From contig NZ_CANMJB010000004.1 in the NCBI RefSeq assembly GCF_947498175.1, positions 1 through 64,000 of the forward strand: DNA of 64,000 nucleotides, given 5' to 3'. The stretch is from an uncultured Algimonas sp. Its GTDB lineage: Bacteria; Pseudomonadota; Alphaproteobacteria; Caulobacterales; Maricaulaceae. Of this stretch, positions 34,963-43,965 are shown one piece after another. Each line of letters opens with the position of its first letter. The stretch's first letter is position 1. A model generated the notes under the pieces. It had not been told where the DNA came from. It made no database searches and saw nothing but the letters and a program-made list of their open reading frames with translations. Made by a program: the position numbers and the translations under genes.

Positions 34963-35984
34963 CGACCTCCATGTCCCGCCTGACGCCCGGACAGCGCGCC
35001 GCCGTCGTGCTTGTGTCGCTAAATCCCGAACAGGCCAAGCCACTGGCCGAAATGCTCGGCATGCCCGCCATGCGGCGCGTCCAGAAAGTGCTGGCCGACC
35101 TGCCGCATATTTCCGAAGCCGACGTGCTGGCGTCATTCGCCGATTTCATCACCCAGCTCGCGGCCTGGCGCTCCGGTCTGCGCGGCGGGGAGGCGGAATC
35201 CTTCGACTTGCTGACGAAAGCCGTCGGCGATGCGTTGGTCGAGAAGATCCGCGGGCCCGTCGCCTTCGGGGACCAGCAGACCGATACATGGACCAAGTTC
35301 GGCCAATTGTCGCCGGACGTGATCGCGGACTATATCGGCACGCAGCATGCATCCGTCGCCGCGATCATGATGAGCCAGCTGCCGGGGGACCGTATTCCCG
35401 TCGTGCTCGGACTGATGCCGAAGGACGCGGCCGTCGAGGCGATCGGCCAGCTCTCCCGGCCCGAAGATCCGGCCTTGGGGGCGGTCGCGATCGCCGAACG
35501 TCTGGTCGAAACGGAATTGCTGGCGTCCGCGATCGATCCGATGAGCGACCCCAAGATCGTCATGATCGGCGAAACGCTGGGTACGCTGCCGCGCGAACTG
35601 CGCGACGCGGCGCTGGAACGGCTCGAGCAGGAAGACGAAGCGCGCGCCGCTGCCATCCGTTCGACTCTGTTGCGGATCGAGGATCTTCCCCTGCGCCTGC
35701 CGACCAAGTCGGTCCAGGTCGTGTTCCGCGAGATCGGGCGCGAAATCCTGGTCAAGGGCCTGGCGGCCATCGGCAACGACGCGCCGGAAGTGTCGACCTT
35801 TCTGCTGGGCAACATCGCCCAGCGCATGGCCGACCAGTACCGCGAAGACGTTGCCGAGATCGGCGATCTGGACGATGCCGCGAAGGACCGTGCCATCGGC
35901 AATCTGGTCCGCGAAGTCCTCGGCCTCTCCCGCCGCGGCTCCATCGCCCTGATATCGCTATCCGGAGACGCCGAAACCGACTGA
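34959..35984 (+). CDS. fliG: Flagellar motor switch protein FliG
   Basis: A 341-residue rotor protein. The middle domain shows QHASVAAIMMSQLPGDRIPV, matching the EHPQ-type armadillo repeat. The C-terminal torque domain shows VFREIGREILVKGLAAIG, and DVAEIGDLDDAAKDRAIGN, keeping the charged torque helix. The start ATGA overlaps the fliP stop. The sequence is divergent. In most species fliG directly follows fliF; here it is three genes away at the operon end. Confidence 0.87.
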   Translation: MTTSMSRLTPGQRAAVVLVSLNPEQAKPLAEMLGMPAMRRVQKVLADLPHISEADVLASFADFITQLAAWRSGLRGGEAESFDLLTKAVGDALVEKIRGPVAFGDQQTDTWTKFGQLSPDVIADYIGTQHASVAAIMMSQLPGDRIPVVLGLMPKDAAVEAIGQLSRPEDPALGAVAIAERLVETELLASAIDPMSDPKIVMIGETLGTLPRELRDAALERLEQEDEARAAAIRSTLLRIEDLPLRLPTKSVQVVFREIGREILVKGLAAIGNDAPEVSTFLLGNIAQRMADQYREDVAEIGDLDDAAKDRAIGNLVREVLGLSRRGSIALISLSGDAETD

Positions 35985-36019
35985 TCCGGACCCGCCGCTC
36001 TTTCGGTGCGTCTTCTGCG

Positions 36020-37147
36020 TTATTGCAGGACCAGTTCGGCATGCAGCGCGCCGGCGCTCTTGATCGCCTTGAGGATGTCGATCATCTCGCGCGGCGAGAC
36101 GCCCAGCGCGTTGAGGCCGGCGACGAGGTCGGGCAGTTCCACCGCTTCGTTGACGATGGCCATCTGGCCGATCCGGCCGTCATCCACCGCGATCTGGGTG
36201 CGCGGCAGGACGACCGTTTCGCCGAAACCGAACGGGTTGGGCTGCGAGGCGACAGGCGTCTCGGCGATCTTGATGGTCAGGTTGCCTTGGGCCACGGCGA
36301 CGGAAGACACCTTAACGGCCTCGCCCAGAACGATCGTGCCGGAGCGTTGGTCGATGACGACGCGGGCGATTTCGGCGGATCTCAGGGTCAGGTTCTCGAT
36401 CCGGCCCATGGCATGGGCCGGACTGCCGCCCAGCGCGCGCAGATCGACCTCGACCGTGCCGGGATCCAGCAGCGTGGCGACCGGGCGGCCGATCGCGGTG
36501 TTGATGCTCTGCTCGACGCGGCCCGCGGTCGTGAAATCGGGATCGCGCAAGGCTAGGCGAACGCTTTGTTGCGAGCGGAAATCGTAAGGGATCTCGCGTT
36601 CCACCCGGGCGCCGTTCGGGATCGTGCCGGCGGTCGGCACGCCCTGCGTAATGCTCGCGCCCGCGCCTTCGGCGTCGAACCCGCTGATCAGGATGTTGCC
36701 CTGGGCGATGGCGAAGATCTGTCCGTTGGGTGCGTTGAGCGGCGTCATGACGAGCGTGCCGCCTGCCAAGCTCGACGCATCGCCGATTGAGGCGACGTTG
36801 ATGTCGATGCGCGACCCTTCGCGCGCGAATGGCGGCAATGTCGACGTGACCAGCACGGCGGCGATATTGTCGGGGCGGAAGTCGCTGTCCTGGACGTTGA
36901 CGCCGAGGCGTTCCAGCAGGTTGGTCAGCGCTTCTTCCGTATAGGGGGAGTTGCGGATCGTATCGCCCGTCCCGTTCAGGCCGATGACCAGGCCGTAGCC
37001 GACCAGATCGTTGCCGCGAACGCCCTGTACGTCGGCGATATCCTTGATCCGGACCTGGGCGGCCGTGGCCTGAAGGGCGGGAGCGAGCATGAGCGTCGCC
37101 AGGAAAAGGGCCAGGACGGGACGGAAGAAAGAACGGGGCATCATCAC
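36020..37147 (-). CDS. flgI: Flagellar P-ring protein FlgI
   Basis: A 375-residue periplasmic protein that forms the P ring around the rod in peptidoglycan. It has a signal peptide (about 1-30, ending ATAA) and signatures VRIKDIADVQGVRGNDLVGY, GLVIGLNGTGD, SIGDASSLAGGTLVMTPL and a C-terminal PREMIDILKAIKSAGALHAE. It overlaps flgL by 4 bases and ends the motB-flgE-flgK-flgL-flgI run. The gene converges with fliG. Confidence 0.95.
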   Translation of the reverse strand: MMMPRSFFRPVLALFLATLMLAPALQATAAQVRIKDIADVQGVRGNDLVGYGLVIGLNGTGDTIRNSPYTEEALTNLLERLGVNVQDSDFRPDNIAAVLVTSTLPPFAREGSRIDINVASIGDASSLAGGTLVMTPLNAPNGQIFAIAQGNILISGFDAEGAGASITQGVPTAGTIPNGARVEREIPYDFRSQQSVRLALRDPDFTTAGRVEQSINTAIGRPVATLLDPGTVEVDLRALGGSPAHAMGRIENLTLRSAEIARVVIDQRSGTIVLGEAVKVSSVAVAQGNLTIKIAETPVASQPNPFGFGETVVLPRTQIAVDDGRIGQMAIVNEAVELPDLVAGLNALGVSPREMIDILKAIKSAGALHAELVLQ

Positions 37148-38145
37148 CTCAGGAAATTGGCGAGAGACAGGGAGCCGAGGCGTCCGGTCACGGTGTAGCT
37201 GGCTTGGAGCTGTTGCTCGAGCGCCTGGATCTCGGAGGCCGCTTCGAACGGGTCCCGTCCGAGCATGTCGTTCTGGGCGATGGCGATCAGGCTGGCCTCG
37301 CGGTCGAAGCTTTCGGTCGCGCGCTCCAGGCTCTGCTGTGCCGCGCCGAGGCGGGTTTCCATGACGATCGCGCTGTCCCCGGCTTTTTCCAGCAGGCTGA
37401 GACCTGCATCCATCATGGCAATGCGGTCGGCCTTGGACGCGAACTGGGTCGCCCCGGCGATCATGGCGTAGCCACGCATGATGTCGCGGAACAACGGATC
37501 GTCGCCTTTCGGAATCGGGTCGTAGCTCAGATCGTCGGAAATATGCAGCCGGGGCCCGTCCTCGACGCTGCCTTGGTAGATATCGGTTTCGAATCCGGCG
37601 CCGGCATCGTTGAAATAGCGTTCGATGGCGGCGATGGCAGACGCAGCGTCAGGCGCCGCGGCGATTTCGGCGTTGACCGCCGCCTGGAGCGTTTCCGTCG
37701 CCGCCAGCGGCCCGCCGACCGTGTTCGTGCCGGAAAAGAGATGACGCGTGCCCGACCGCCGTCCCAGCGCGCTCATGGTCTGGGCGAGACGGTCGGCCGC
37801 ATTATCGGCCAGCAGGACGATGTCGTTGGGTCCGCCCTGGGACAGGGTGACGCGACCTTCGGCCCCGAGTCCCGTCACCGTTTCGCGGATGAGCGTGATC
37901 GCCCCGGCCGCCGTGTCCATCCGCGATTTGGCGAGCTTCGCCGTGCCGCGCTGACGGTCGAGGTCGGCGGCCGCCTTGTCGAGCAGAAAGGCATCCCCGA
38001 CCCGGCCGTTCGTGGCCGCGACGACGTCGCTGCGCTTGCCCGTGATCGCTTCCTGACCAGCCGTTTCCAACCGCGACCGTATGAGAGCGTTCTGACGCGC
38101 TTGGCGGTTGTTGAACAGCACGTCCGGGGTCATTGAAAGGTTCAT
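37144..38145 (-). CDS. flgL: Hook-filament junction protein FlgL
   Basis: A 333-residue flagellin-like protein at the hook-filament junction. The N-terminal D0 helix (SMTPDVLFNNRQARQNALIR) and C-terminal helix (ASEIQALEQQLQASYTVTGR, SLANFL) pair as in flagellins, and LFSGTNT is a FlgL hallmark. It lies between flgK (18 bases) and flgI (overlap). Its length is similar to enteric FlgL. Confidence 0.88.
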   Translation of the reverse strand: MNLSMTPDVLFNNRQARQNALIRSRLETAGQEAITGKRSDVVAATNGRVGDAFLLDKAAADLDRQRGTAKLAKSRMDTAAGAITLIRETVTGLGAEGRVTLSQGGPNDIVLLADNAADRLAQTMSALGRRSGTRHLFSGTNTVGGPLAATETLQAAVNAEIAAAPDAASAIAAIERYFNDAGAGFETDIYQGSVEDGPRLHISDDLSYDPIPKGDDPLFRDIMRGYAMIAGATQFASKADRIAMMDAGLSLLEKAGDSAIVMETRLGAAQQSLERATESFDREASLIAIAQNDMLGRDPFEAASEIQALEQQLQASYTVTGRLGSLSLANFLR

Positions 38146-38163
38146 GTCGGATCCTTGCCCATG

Positions 38164-39546
38164 TTAGATCCTCGCCAACGTATCGAACATGTCGCTGACC
38201 GCCTGGATGATCTTGGCGTTGGCCGTGTAGGCTTGTTCGATCGCCAACAGGTTTTGCAGCTCGTAATCCAGATCGACACCGGTCAGCTGATTGTGCGCTT
38301 CGTCCAGCGTGGTCACGCGCGCCAGATTGCCCGCATGGATGCGGCTTGCCCGGAAGGCGACGGTCGAAACGTCGCTGATCAGCGTGCCGAGCTGTCCGGC
38401 GAAAGGCGCCAGCGTTTCCGTCAGACGGGACAGGCCGACATCGTTGCCGGGCGCGCCGGGCGCGACCGAAGCCAGACCGTCGCGCAGCCGCCGCGGTTCG
38501 CCGCCTCGCAAGGGGTCGATGAGGGCGTTGACGCCCAGCCGCTCCGCCAGGCCTTTCTTGTTCGCGGCCAGCACGGGCGCGCCCGTATCGAGCAGCAGGG
38601 GCTCGCCGATGGCGTCGAAGGCCGAGGCGAGGTCGAAGGCGAACGTATCGAGCGCATCGGCCTGGGTCGGCAGCTGGTCGTCGCGCAGCTCGAGCCAGGC
38701 GGCGATCCGGCCTTCGCCGACGCCGTGCGGTCCGGACCCGGGTGCGATGGGCTCGCCGTGAAGCGTGGGGATGGACAGGCGTCCGCCACTTGCGGTCGTC
38801 GTATCGGCCGACCCGATGCGGAAGGCCGGCTGGAATTCGATCTTGGTGACGGTCGGCCCGACCAGGGTCAGGCCGGTGGCGGTCCTGATGGTGACGGCCC
38901 CCGAATCCTCGTAATCGACCTTGACGGGCAGGCGTTTCGAGATTTCGCCGATCATCGCATCGCGCTGGTCGAGCAGGGCGGCCGTGTCGCCACCCGCCGC
39001 ACCGGCTTTGCGGATATGGCCGTTGAGTTCGTACAGGTCTTCGGCGATCTCGTTGACCTGCGAGATATCGGTGGCCAGCCGCGCATCGGCTTGGGTCCGC
39101 TCGGCCTGCAGGTCCTGCGCCGCCTTGGTCAGGCTACGGGTCAGATCTTTCAGCGAATCCACGGTGACATTCTGCGCGGCCGCCGACTCGGGCGTGCTGC
39201 GCAAGGTCTGGAGGTCGGTCTCGAACTGGGTGAGCCGCCCGAAAATGCCGGTCTGGCTGCCGGGTTCGCCGAAAGCGGACAGGGCGCGCTTCAGCGAGGC
39301 GTCGATGACCTCCGATCCCGCGCTCTGGGCCTGGGCGTCGCGGCGCGACTGCAGCAGGATCTTGTCCTGGACGCGCGATACGCCCGTGACCGTGACGCCG
39401 GTCTGGCCGGATTGCGACAGGACGACTTCGCGCCGGACATAGCCGGTCGTCGAGACGTTGGCGATATTGGCGGACGTGACCTGGGCCCGCACGCCGGTCG
39501 CCGACATGCCGGAGCGCGCATTGGCCAGGCTTGCGATGATCGACAT
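38164..39546 (-). CDS. flgK: Hook-associated protein FlgK
   Basis: A 460-residue junction protein. The N-terminus SIIASLANARSGMSATGVRA with ANIANVSTTGYVRREVVLSQ and the C-terminus GVDLDYELQNLLAIEQAYTA, ANAKIIQAVSDMFDTLARI are the standard FlgK terminal helices. The middle is variable. It follows flgE by 28 bases. It is shorter than enteric FlgK (547 residues), mostly by loss of central domain. Confidence 0.92.
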   Translation of the reverse strand: MSIIASLANARSGMSATGVRAQVTSANIANVSTTGYVRREVVLSQSGQTGVTVTGVSRVQDKILLQSRRDAQAQSAGSEVIDASLKRALSAFGEPGSQTGIFGRLTQFETDLQTLRSTPESAAAQNVTVDSLKDLTRSLTKAAQDLQAERTQADARLATDISQVNEIAEDLYELNGHIRKAGAAGGDTAALLDQRDAMIGEISKRLPVKVDYEDSGAVTIRTATGLTLVGPTVTKIEFQPAFRIGSADTTTASGGRLSIPTLHGEPIAPGSGPHGVGEGRIAAWLELRDDQLPTQADALDTFAFDLASAFDAIGEPLLLDTGAPVLAANKKGLAERLGVNALIDPLRGGEPRRLRDGLASVAPGAPGNDVGLSRLTETLAPFAGQLGTLISDVSTVAFRASRIHAGNLARVTTLDEAHNQLTGVDLDYELQNLLAIEQAYTANAKIIQAVSDMFDTLARI

Positions 39547-39574
39547 GACTTAGCGGCCCCCCGTATTCACAGCC

Positions 39575-40849
39575 CTATCGTTTCAGATTGGTCGTTTCCT
39601 GCAGCATCTCGTCGACGGTCTGAACGATCTTGGCATTGGACGAATAGGCCCGCTGCGTTTCGATCAGGTTGGTCAGTTCGGCGGCGATGTCCGTGTTGGA
39701 TTCCATCAACGTGTATCCGACCACGCTGCCGGACGATCCTTCGCCCGCGTCCCACAGATAGAAGTCTCCGCTATCGCGCGAGACGCTGTAGGCCTGGTTG
39801 CCGGTCGGGGTCAGCCCGTCGGGATTGTTCACCGTGGCGACCGGGATCTGGAACAGGGTGCGCCGCGCGCCGGTGTTGTAGATGGCTTCGAGAGAGCCGT
39901 CGGCGGTGATCTCCACGCTCTGGAGCTCGCCGGCGGCCGAACCGTTCACGGCGGCGTTCTGCGTCTGGAAGGTCGAGCCGATCTGCGTCAGTCCCTGCGA
40001 CGTGCCCTGTCGGCCGACGAACATGCTGACGGGCCCGCTGGGAATGTTGATCGCGACTTCGCCGGTCGTGGCATTGTAGGTCGCGCCGGTGCCGTTGGTT
40101 ACGGTGCCGAGCGTGCCGTCCGCGCCGAACGTGACGTTGAACGTGGCGACCTGGGCCGAGGCGCCGGTCGAGAAGTCGTTGACGGTCACGGTCCAGTCAC
40201 CGCCCGTATTGCGCGTGAAGACGGTTTCCATCTTCTCCGGCAAACCCAGGGGATCGAAATATTCGACGGGCAACGTCAGCGAGTTGCTGGCCGGAAGAAC
40301 CGAGGGGTCGCCTGGCAGATTGACGCCGAGCTTCACCTCGCTGGTGCGCTCCGCGCTGAACTGGCCGGACGACAGGTTGACGGGGACCATGCCGGTCTGG
40401 CTGGTGCGGCCCGTGGTGATCGGTTCGCCGTTCGCGTCGAGTTCCCAGCCGAGCAGGAACAGGCCGCTCTTGGTCCGCATATAGCCTTCCGCATCGGGCG
40501 TGAAGCTGCCGGTCGGCACCATCATGAAGTCCCGTTCGGCGGGCGCGGAGCTGATACCGGTCACGTTGGTGACGGGCAGCATGCCGTTGCCGTTGATGGC
40601 CAGATCGGTCGCGCTGCCGGTGGAGATCAGCGATCCTGGGTCCGCGACCTGGCGGATGGTCGTGGCGCGCACGCCGCCGGCGGAATAGACGGCCGGGCGC
40701 TGGTTCACGACCAGCGAGGAGAACTCCACGTCGGCGCGCTTGTAGCCGTATGTGGCCGAGTTGGCGATGTTGTCGGAAATTGTGGCCAGGCGCGTGGCAT
40801 TCACGTTCAGGCCCATGACGCCCGCATTGAGCGAAGAGGAAATTGTCAT
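39575..40849 (-). CDS. flgE: Flagellar hook protein FlgE
   Basis: A 424-residue hook subunit. The N-terminus has SLNAGVMGLNVNATRLATIS and DNIANSATYGYKRADVEF. The C-terminus has VGYTLMESNTDIAAELTNLI, ETQRAYSSNAKIVQTVDEML. The ATG at 40849 has an AAGGA ribosome site and gives the family start. A CtrA-like box lies about 105 bases upstream. Confidence 0.93.
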   Translation of the reverse strand: MTISSSLNAGVMGLNVNATRLATISDNIANSATYGYKRADVEFSSLVVNQRPAVYSAGGVRATTIRQVADPGSLISTGSATDLAINGNGMLPVTNVTGISSAPAERDFMMVPTGSFTPDAEGYMRTKSGLFLLGWELDANGEPITTGRTSQTGMVPVNLSSGQFSAERTSEVKLGVNLPGDPSVLPASNSLTLPVEYFDPLGLPEKMETVFTRNTGGDWTVTVNDFSTGASAQVATFNVTFGADGTLGTVTNGTGATYNATTGEVAINIPSGPVSMFVGRQGTSQGLTQIGSTFQTQNAAVNGSAAGELQSVEITADGSLEAIYNTGARRTLFQIPVATVNNPDGLTPTGNQAYSVSRDSGDFYLWDAGEGSSGSVVGYTLMESNTDIAAELTNLIETQRAYSSNAKIVQTVDEMLQETTNLKR

Positions 40850-40950
40850 CGTTTCAATCCTTGAAACCTTCTCCGGCAACAGGCCGGATCCCGGGGTTCT
40901 ACTGAACCGACGACAGGATTAGGGATGCGGTCTTAAGAAAACGTATAGGG

Positions 40951-40965
40951 TGAACCGGACGTTAA
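40951..40965 (-). promoter_or_regulatory. CtrA-like box upstream of flgE
   Basis: On the minus strand TTAA-N7-TTCA (40965-40951) matches the CtrA consensus with one mismatch. It lies between the motB stop and flgE, suggesting that flgE-flgK-flgL-flgI has its own promoter. Confidence 0.45.
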
Positions 40966-40978
40966 ATCCGGATGTCCG

Positions 40979-41881
40979 TCAGAGCCGCGAAGCCGGGCCT
41001 TCATCCGCGCCGGTGACGACCGCCGGTGGGTTCGCTTCGGCGTCGCGCGTCTTTGGCTCCGTCCGAGGTGATGACGGCTCGACCCGCAACACGGTGACGG
41101 AAATGCGCCGGTTGCGCGGGTCCACCGGATCGGCCACCAGCGGCATGGTCGCCGCGCGGCCCGACACTTCGGTGATGCGCGCTTCAGGCAGTCCGGCGTC
41201 TTTCATCAGGCGCCGCGCGACGTTGGCCCGGTCGCCCGACAGCTCCCAATTGCTGTAGCCGCGCGTATTGGGGTAGCGGCGGCTATCGGTATGGCCGACG
41301 ATCTTGATCGGGTTTTCGACCGAATCCAGCGCCTGCGCCACGGCGGCCGCCAGTTTCATGAGCACAGGCGAGGGCTCCGCACTGCCCGAAGCGAAGAGCG
41401 GACGGGAGTCCCGGTCGGTCAGTTCCACGACCAGCCCTTCCGGGGTCATGCGGATGGTGATGTGTTCGCCCAGTTCGGCGGACTCGCCGACGAGCGCGGC
41501 TTCCAACGCTTCGCTGACGGCGGCGTCGGTCTCGGAGTCGATCGGCGCCGTGGCATCCGTCGGACGGCCGATTTCGACATCGTTGGTCTCCCGCGTCGTC
41601 TGGACCGACGACAAGGCCGGGGCCTGCACCACCTCTTCGCCGAAGAGAGCTTCCGCCCCGCCCCCGGATACGGCGGCGATCGGGATGGACGGGTTGAAAT
41701 AGTCGGCCAGGCCCTGGCGCTGTTCCTCCGTCGTGGCGTTGAGCAGCCACATCAGCAGGAAGAAGGCCATCATGGCCGTGACGAAGTCGGCATAGGCGAC
41801 TTTCCACGCGCCGCCGTGATGGTCGTCGCCCGCTACGATCTTCGGACGTTTGATAATGATGGTTGGCGGCAGGCTGCTCAT
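40979..41881 (-). CDS. motB: Flagellar stator protein MotB
   Basis: A 300-residue stator subunit. The single membrane helix (about 30-48, YADFVTAMMAFFLLMWLL) carries the proton-binding Asp32. A linker is followed by the OmpA-like peptidoglycan domain (IKIVGHTDSRRYPN, GYSNWELSGDRANVARRL, PRNRRISVTV). The ATG at 41881 gives the standard N-terminus. motB is divergent from fliM and separated from motA, an unusual split since motA and motB are normally adjacent. Confidence 0.92.
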   Translation of the reverse strand: MSSLPPTIIIKRPKIVAGDDHHGGAWKVAYADFVTAMMAFFLLMWLLNATTEEQRQGLADYFNPSIPIAAVSGGGAEALFGEEVVQAPALSSVQTTRETNDVEIGRPTDATAPIDSETDAAVSEALEAALVGESAELGEHITIRMTPEGLVVELTDRDSRPLFASGSAEPSPVLMKLAAAVAQALDSVENPIKIVGHTDSRRYPNTRGYSNWELSGDRANVARRLMKDAGLPEARITEVSGRAATMPLVADPVDPRNRRISVTVLRVEPSSPRTEPKTRDAEANPPAVVTGADEGPASRL

Positions 41882-42049
41882 GATGCGTCCTTGATGGAAC
41901 CGTGAGTGAGCCGACGATGAAGGCCCCCCGGCAAGGCCGTGATAGCGCCACATGGTTTGGAAAATGACAGCGAACATGGTTGACGTTTCGTGAAGCCGTT
42001 CGGAGCCATCAACCTTTTCGCAACCATTTGGTGGGATCGCCGGTCTTCA

Positions 42050-42991
42050 ATGCCGGGTCCAGGAAGGGCTCGGGAAAGCGAAAGATTCGTCTTGTCAGTC
42101 ATCGCCCGGAAAATCGCATTGGCCAACCGGCCTGCATCGGATCATCCCGATGCGGCGGATGTGGCCGACGCGCTGCTGGAGCAACTGAAGCCCGCCTTGG
42201 CGGAATGGCTGTCCGCCGATTACATCGATGCCGAAATCCTCCGCGCGGACTGGTCCGCGCCCGATCCAGACCTGTTTAACGGTCCTCTCATGGGCTGTCA
42301 GGGCAAGCAGCGCTCGCAGCGCGCCGTCATGTCGGTCAATGCCGCGCTGGCGGAACGGGCCGCACTCGACCTGCTGCGCATCAGTGGCGATCCGACCGAA
42401 GAGGACCGCGCCTCGCTCCGACCTTTCTTCCGGGAAAACCTGTTCGCTTTCGGGGCTGTCCTCAACGAAACTCAACTGGGGCGGGCCGCCGGTGCACCGG
42501 ACTGGCAGGCGCTCGAGCCCGACGAGGCCCAAGCCGATCTTGTTGCTTATGAAACCGTCTGGTTCGAAGCCCGGCTACAGGACGGGGGAAATGAAGATCT
42601 GCGCATCGCCGTCGTCCTGAGCGCCGACCTGTTCGGCGCGGCCAAGCTGGACGGCGACATGCCGACCGTGCCGCAAGTCTCGGGGAAGCCGCCGTCCTTG
42701 GAATCCTGCCATGTCAGGATCCGCGCGGTCGGAGACAGGCTGGAGATGAGCGTCGCCGACTGCACGCGGCTGGCTATCGGACAGGTCGTCGGCCTGCCGG
42801 GTCTTCGGTTCGACAAACTCGAACTCGATGTCGAAATGGGCGACGGTCCGCTCCCTTTGACGGATGCGGCACTCGGTGCGGACAAAGGCCGCAAGGCCGT
42901 TCGCCTCAATCGCGGCCTCGACCCGGATTTCCGCGTCCGACCGCCCGGCATTTCCGCCGACGTCGCCCTGCCGCGAACCGCTCCGGCATGA
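42050..42991 (+). CDS. fliM: Divergent motor switch protein FliM
   Basis: About 313 residues. The C-terminus looks like a SpoA domain (LEMSVADCTRLAIGQVVGLP, FDKLELDVEMGDGPL, DKGRKAVRLNRGL) and the middle like a FliM CheC-like domain. The N-terminal CheY-binding LSQxEIDAL motif is not visible. Divergent FliM proteins of this kind sit by motA in rhizobia. No other fliM is in the window. The start is uncertain: ATG 42050 was chosen, with TTG 42092 or GTG 41990 possible. Confidence 0.62.
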   Translation: MPGPGRARESERFVLSVIARKIALANRPASDHPDAADVADALLEQLKPALAEWLSADYIDAEILRADWSAPDPDLFNGPLMGCQGKQRSQRAVMSVNAALAERAALDLLRISGDPTEEDRASLRPFFRENLFAFGAVLNETQLGRAAGAPDWQALEPDEAQADLVAYETVWFEARLQDGGNEDLRIAVVLSADLFGAAKLDGDMPTVPQVSGKPPSLESCHVRIRAVGDRLEMSVADCTRLAIGQVVGLPGLRFDKLELDVEMGDGPLPLTDAALGADKGRKAVRLNRGLDPDFRVRPPGISADVALPRTAPA

Positions 42992-43059
42992 TCCGCGCCC
43001 CGCTTTCGCCATATGCCGCCCTGTCATGCGCTGCCGCCCCATACGCGGCGCCGTCACAC

Positions 43060-43074
43060 TTAGCGTTGAATTAA
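43060..43074 (+). promoter_or_regulatory. CtrA-like box upstream of motA
   Basis: TTAG-N7-TTAA (43060-43063, 43071-43074) has one mismatch to the CtrA consensus and lies 25 bases before the motA start, where a repressor or overlapping activator site would act. Confidence 0.5.
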
Positions 43075-43098
43075 CGTGTCCCGGTGTAGCCCAGTCCC

Positions 43099-43965
43099 AT
43101 GAACTCAATCATTGGCATCGTTCTTACCGTGATCTGCGTCTTCGGCGGCTACATGCTGGCGGGCGGGAAACTGGAAATCATCCTGCACTCCCTGCCATAC
43201 GAGATGATGATCATCGGCGGCGCGGCCGTCGGCGCGTTCTTCTGCGCCAACGACATGCACACGGTCAAGGCGACGCTGGGCGATCTGGTCTCCGTCTTCA
43301 AGGGTCCGAAGTGGAAGCGTCAGGATTATGCCGACCTGCTCTGCCTGATGCACGAGCTGGTCCGGATCTCCGAGGAAAGCCCGGTCGAGATCGAAGGCCA
43401 TATCGAAGATCCGGATAATTCCGATCTGTTCCAGAAATATCCGCGCATCCTGGCGTCGAAGGATTTCGTCGAACTGATCTGCGACACGATGCGGTCCATG
43501 CTGATGAACTTCGACAATGTGTACCAGGTCGAGGAGCTGCTCGACAAACAGCTCGAAACCATGAAGGAAGAGGGGCTGCACGGCAGCCATGCGCTGCGCA
43601 ACATCGCCGACGCGCTGCCTGCGCTGGGCATCGTCGCCGCTGTCCTGGGCGTGATCAAGACGATGGCCTCGATCGACAAGCCGCCGGAAGTGCTGGGCGA
43701 AATGATCGGCGGTGCGCTGGTCGGGACGTTCCTCGGCGTGTTCCTGGCCTATAGTTTCGTTGGCCCGCTCGCCAACCGCATCAAGCAGATCCGCGACCAG
43801 GAAGCCTACTTTTATTCCCTGATGCGCGAAGTGCTGGTGTCCAGCCTGCACAAGAACGAAACCACGCTTTGCATAGAAGTCGCCCGGCGCAGTGCGCCGC
43901 ATGGCTTCCGGCCCAGTTTTTCCGAAGTCGAAGATGCCATCAAGGCGCTCAAACAGGCGGCGTGA
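43099..43965 (+). CDS. motA: Flagellar stator protein MotA
   Basis: A 288-residue proton-channel subunit with four membrane helices (about 1-22, 33-52, 170-195, 205-228). Functional prolines are in ALPALGIVAAVLGVIKTM, and the loop carries the charged torque residues. The length fits proton-type MotA of alphaproteobacteria. The stop overlaps the GTG of the next gene (GTGA). Confidence 0.95.
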   Translation: MNSIIGIVLTVICVFGGYMLAGGKLEIILHSLPYEMMIIGGAAVGAFFCANDMHTVKATLGDLVSVFKGPKWKRQDYADLLCLMHELVRISEESPVEIEGHIEDPDNSDLFQKYPRILASKDFVELICDTMRSMLMNFDNVYQVEELLDKQLETMKEEGLHGSHALRNIADALPALGIVAAVLGVIKTMASIDKPPEVLGEMIGGALVGTFLGVFLAYSFVGPLANRIKQIRDQEAYFYSLMREVLVSSLHKNETTLCIEVARRSAPHGFRPSFSEVEDAIKALKQAA

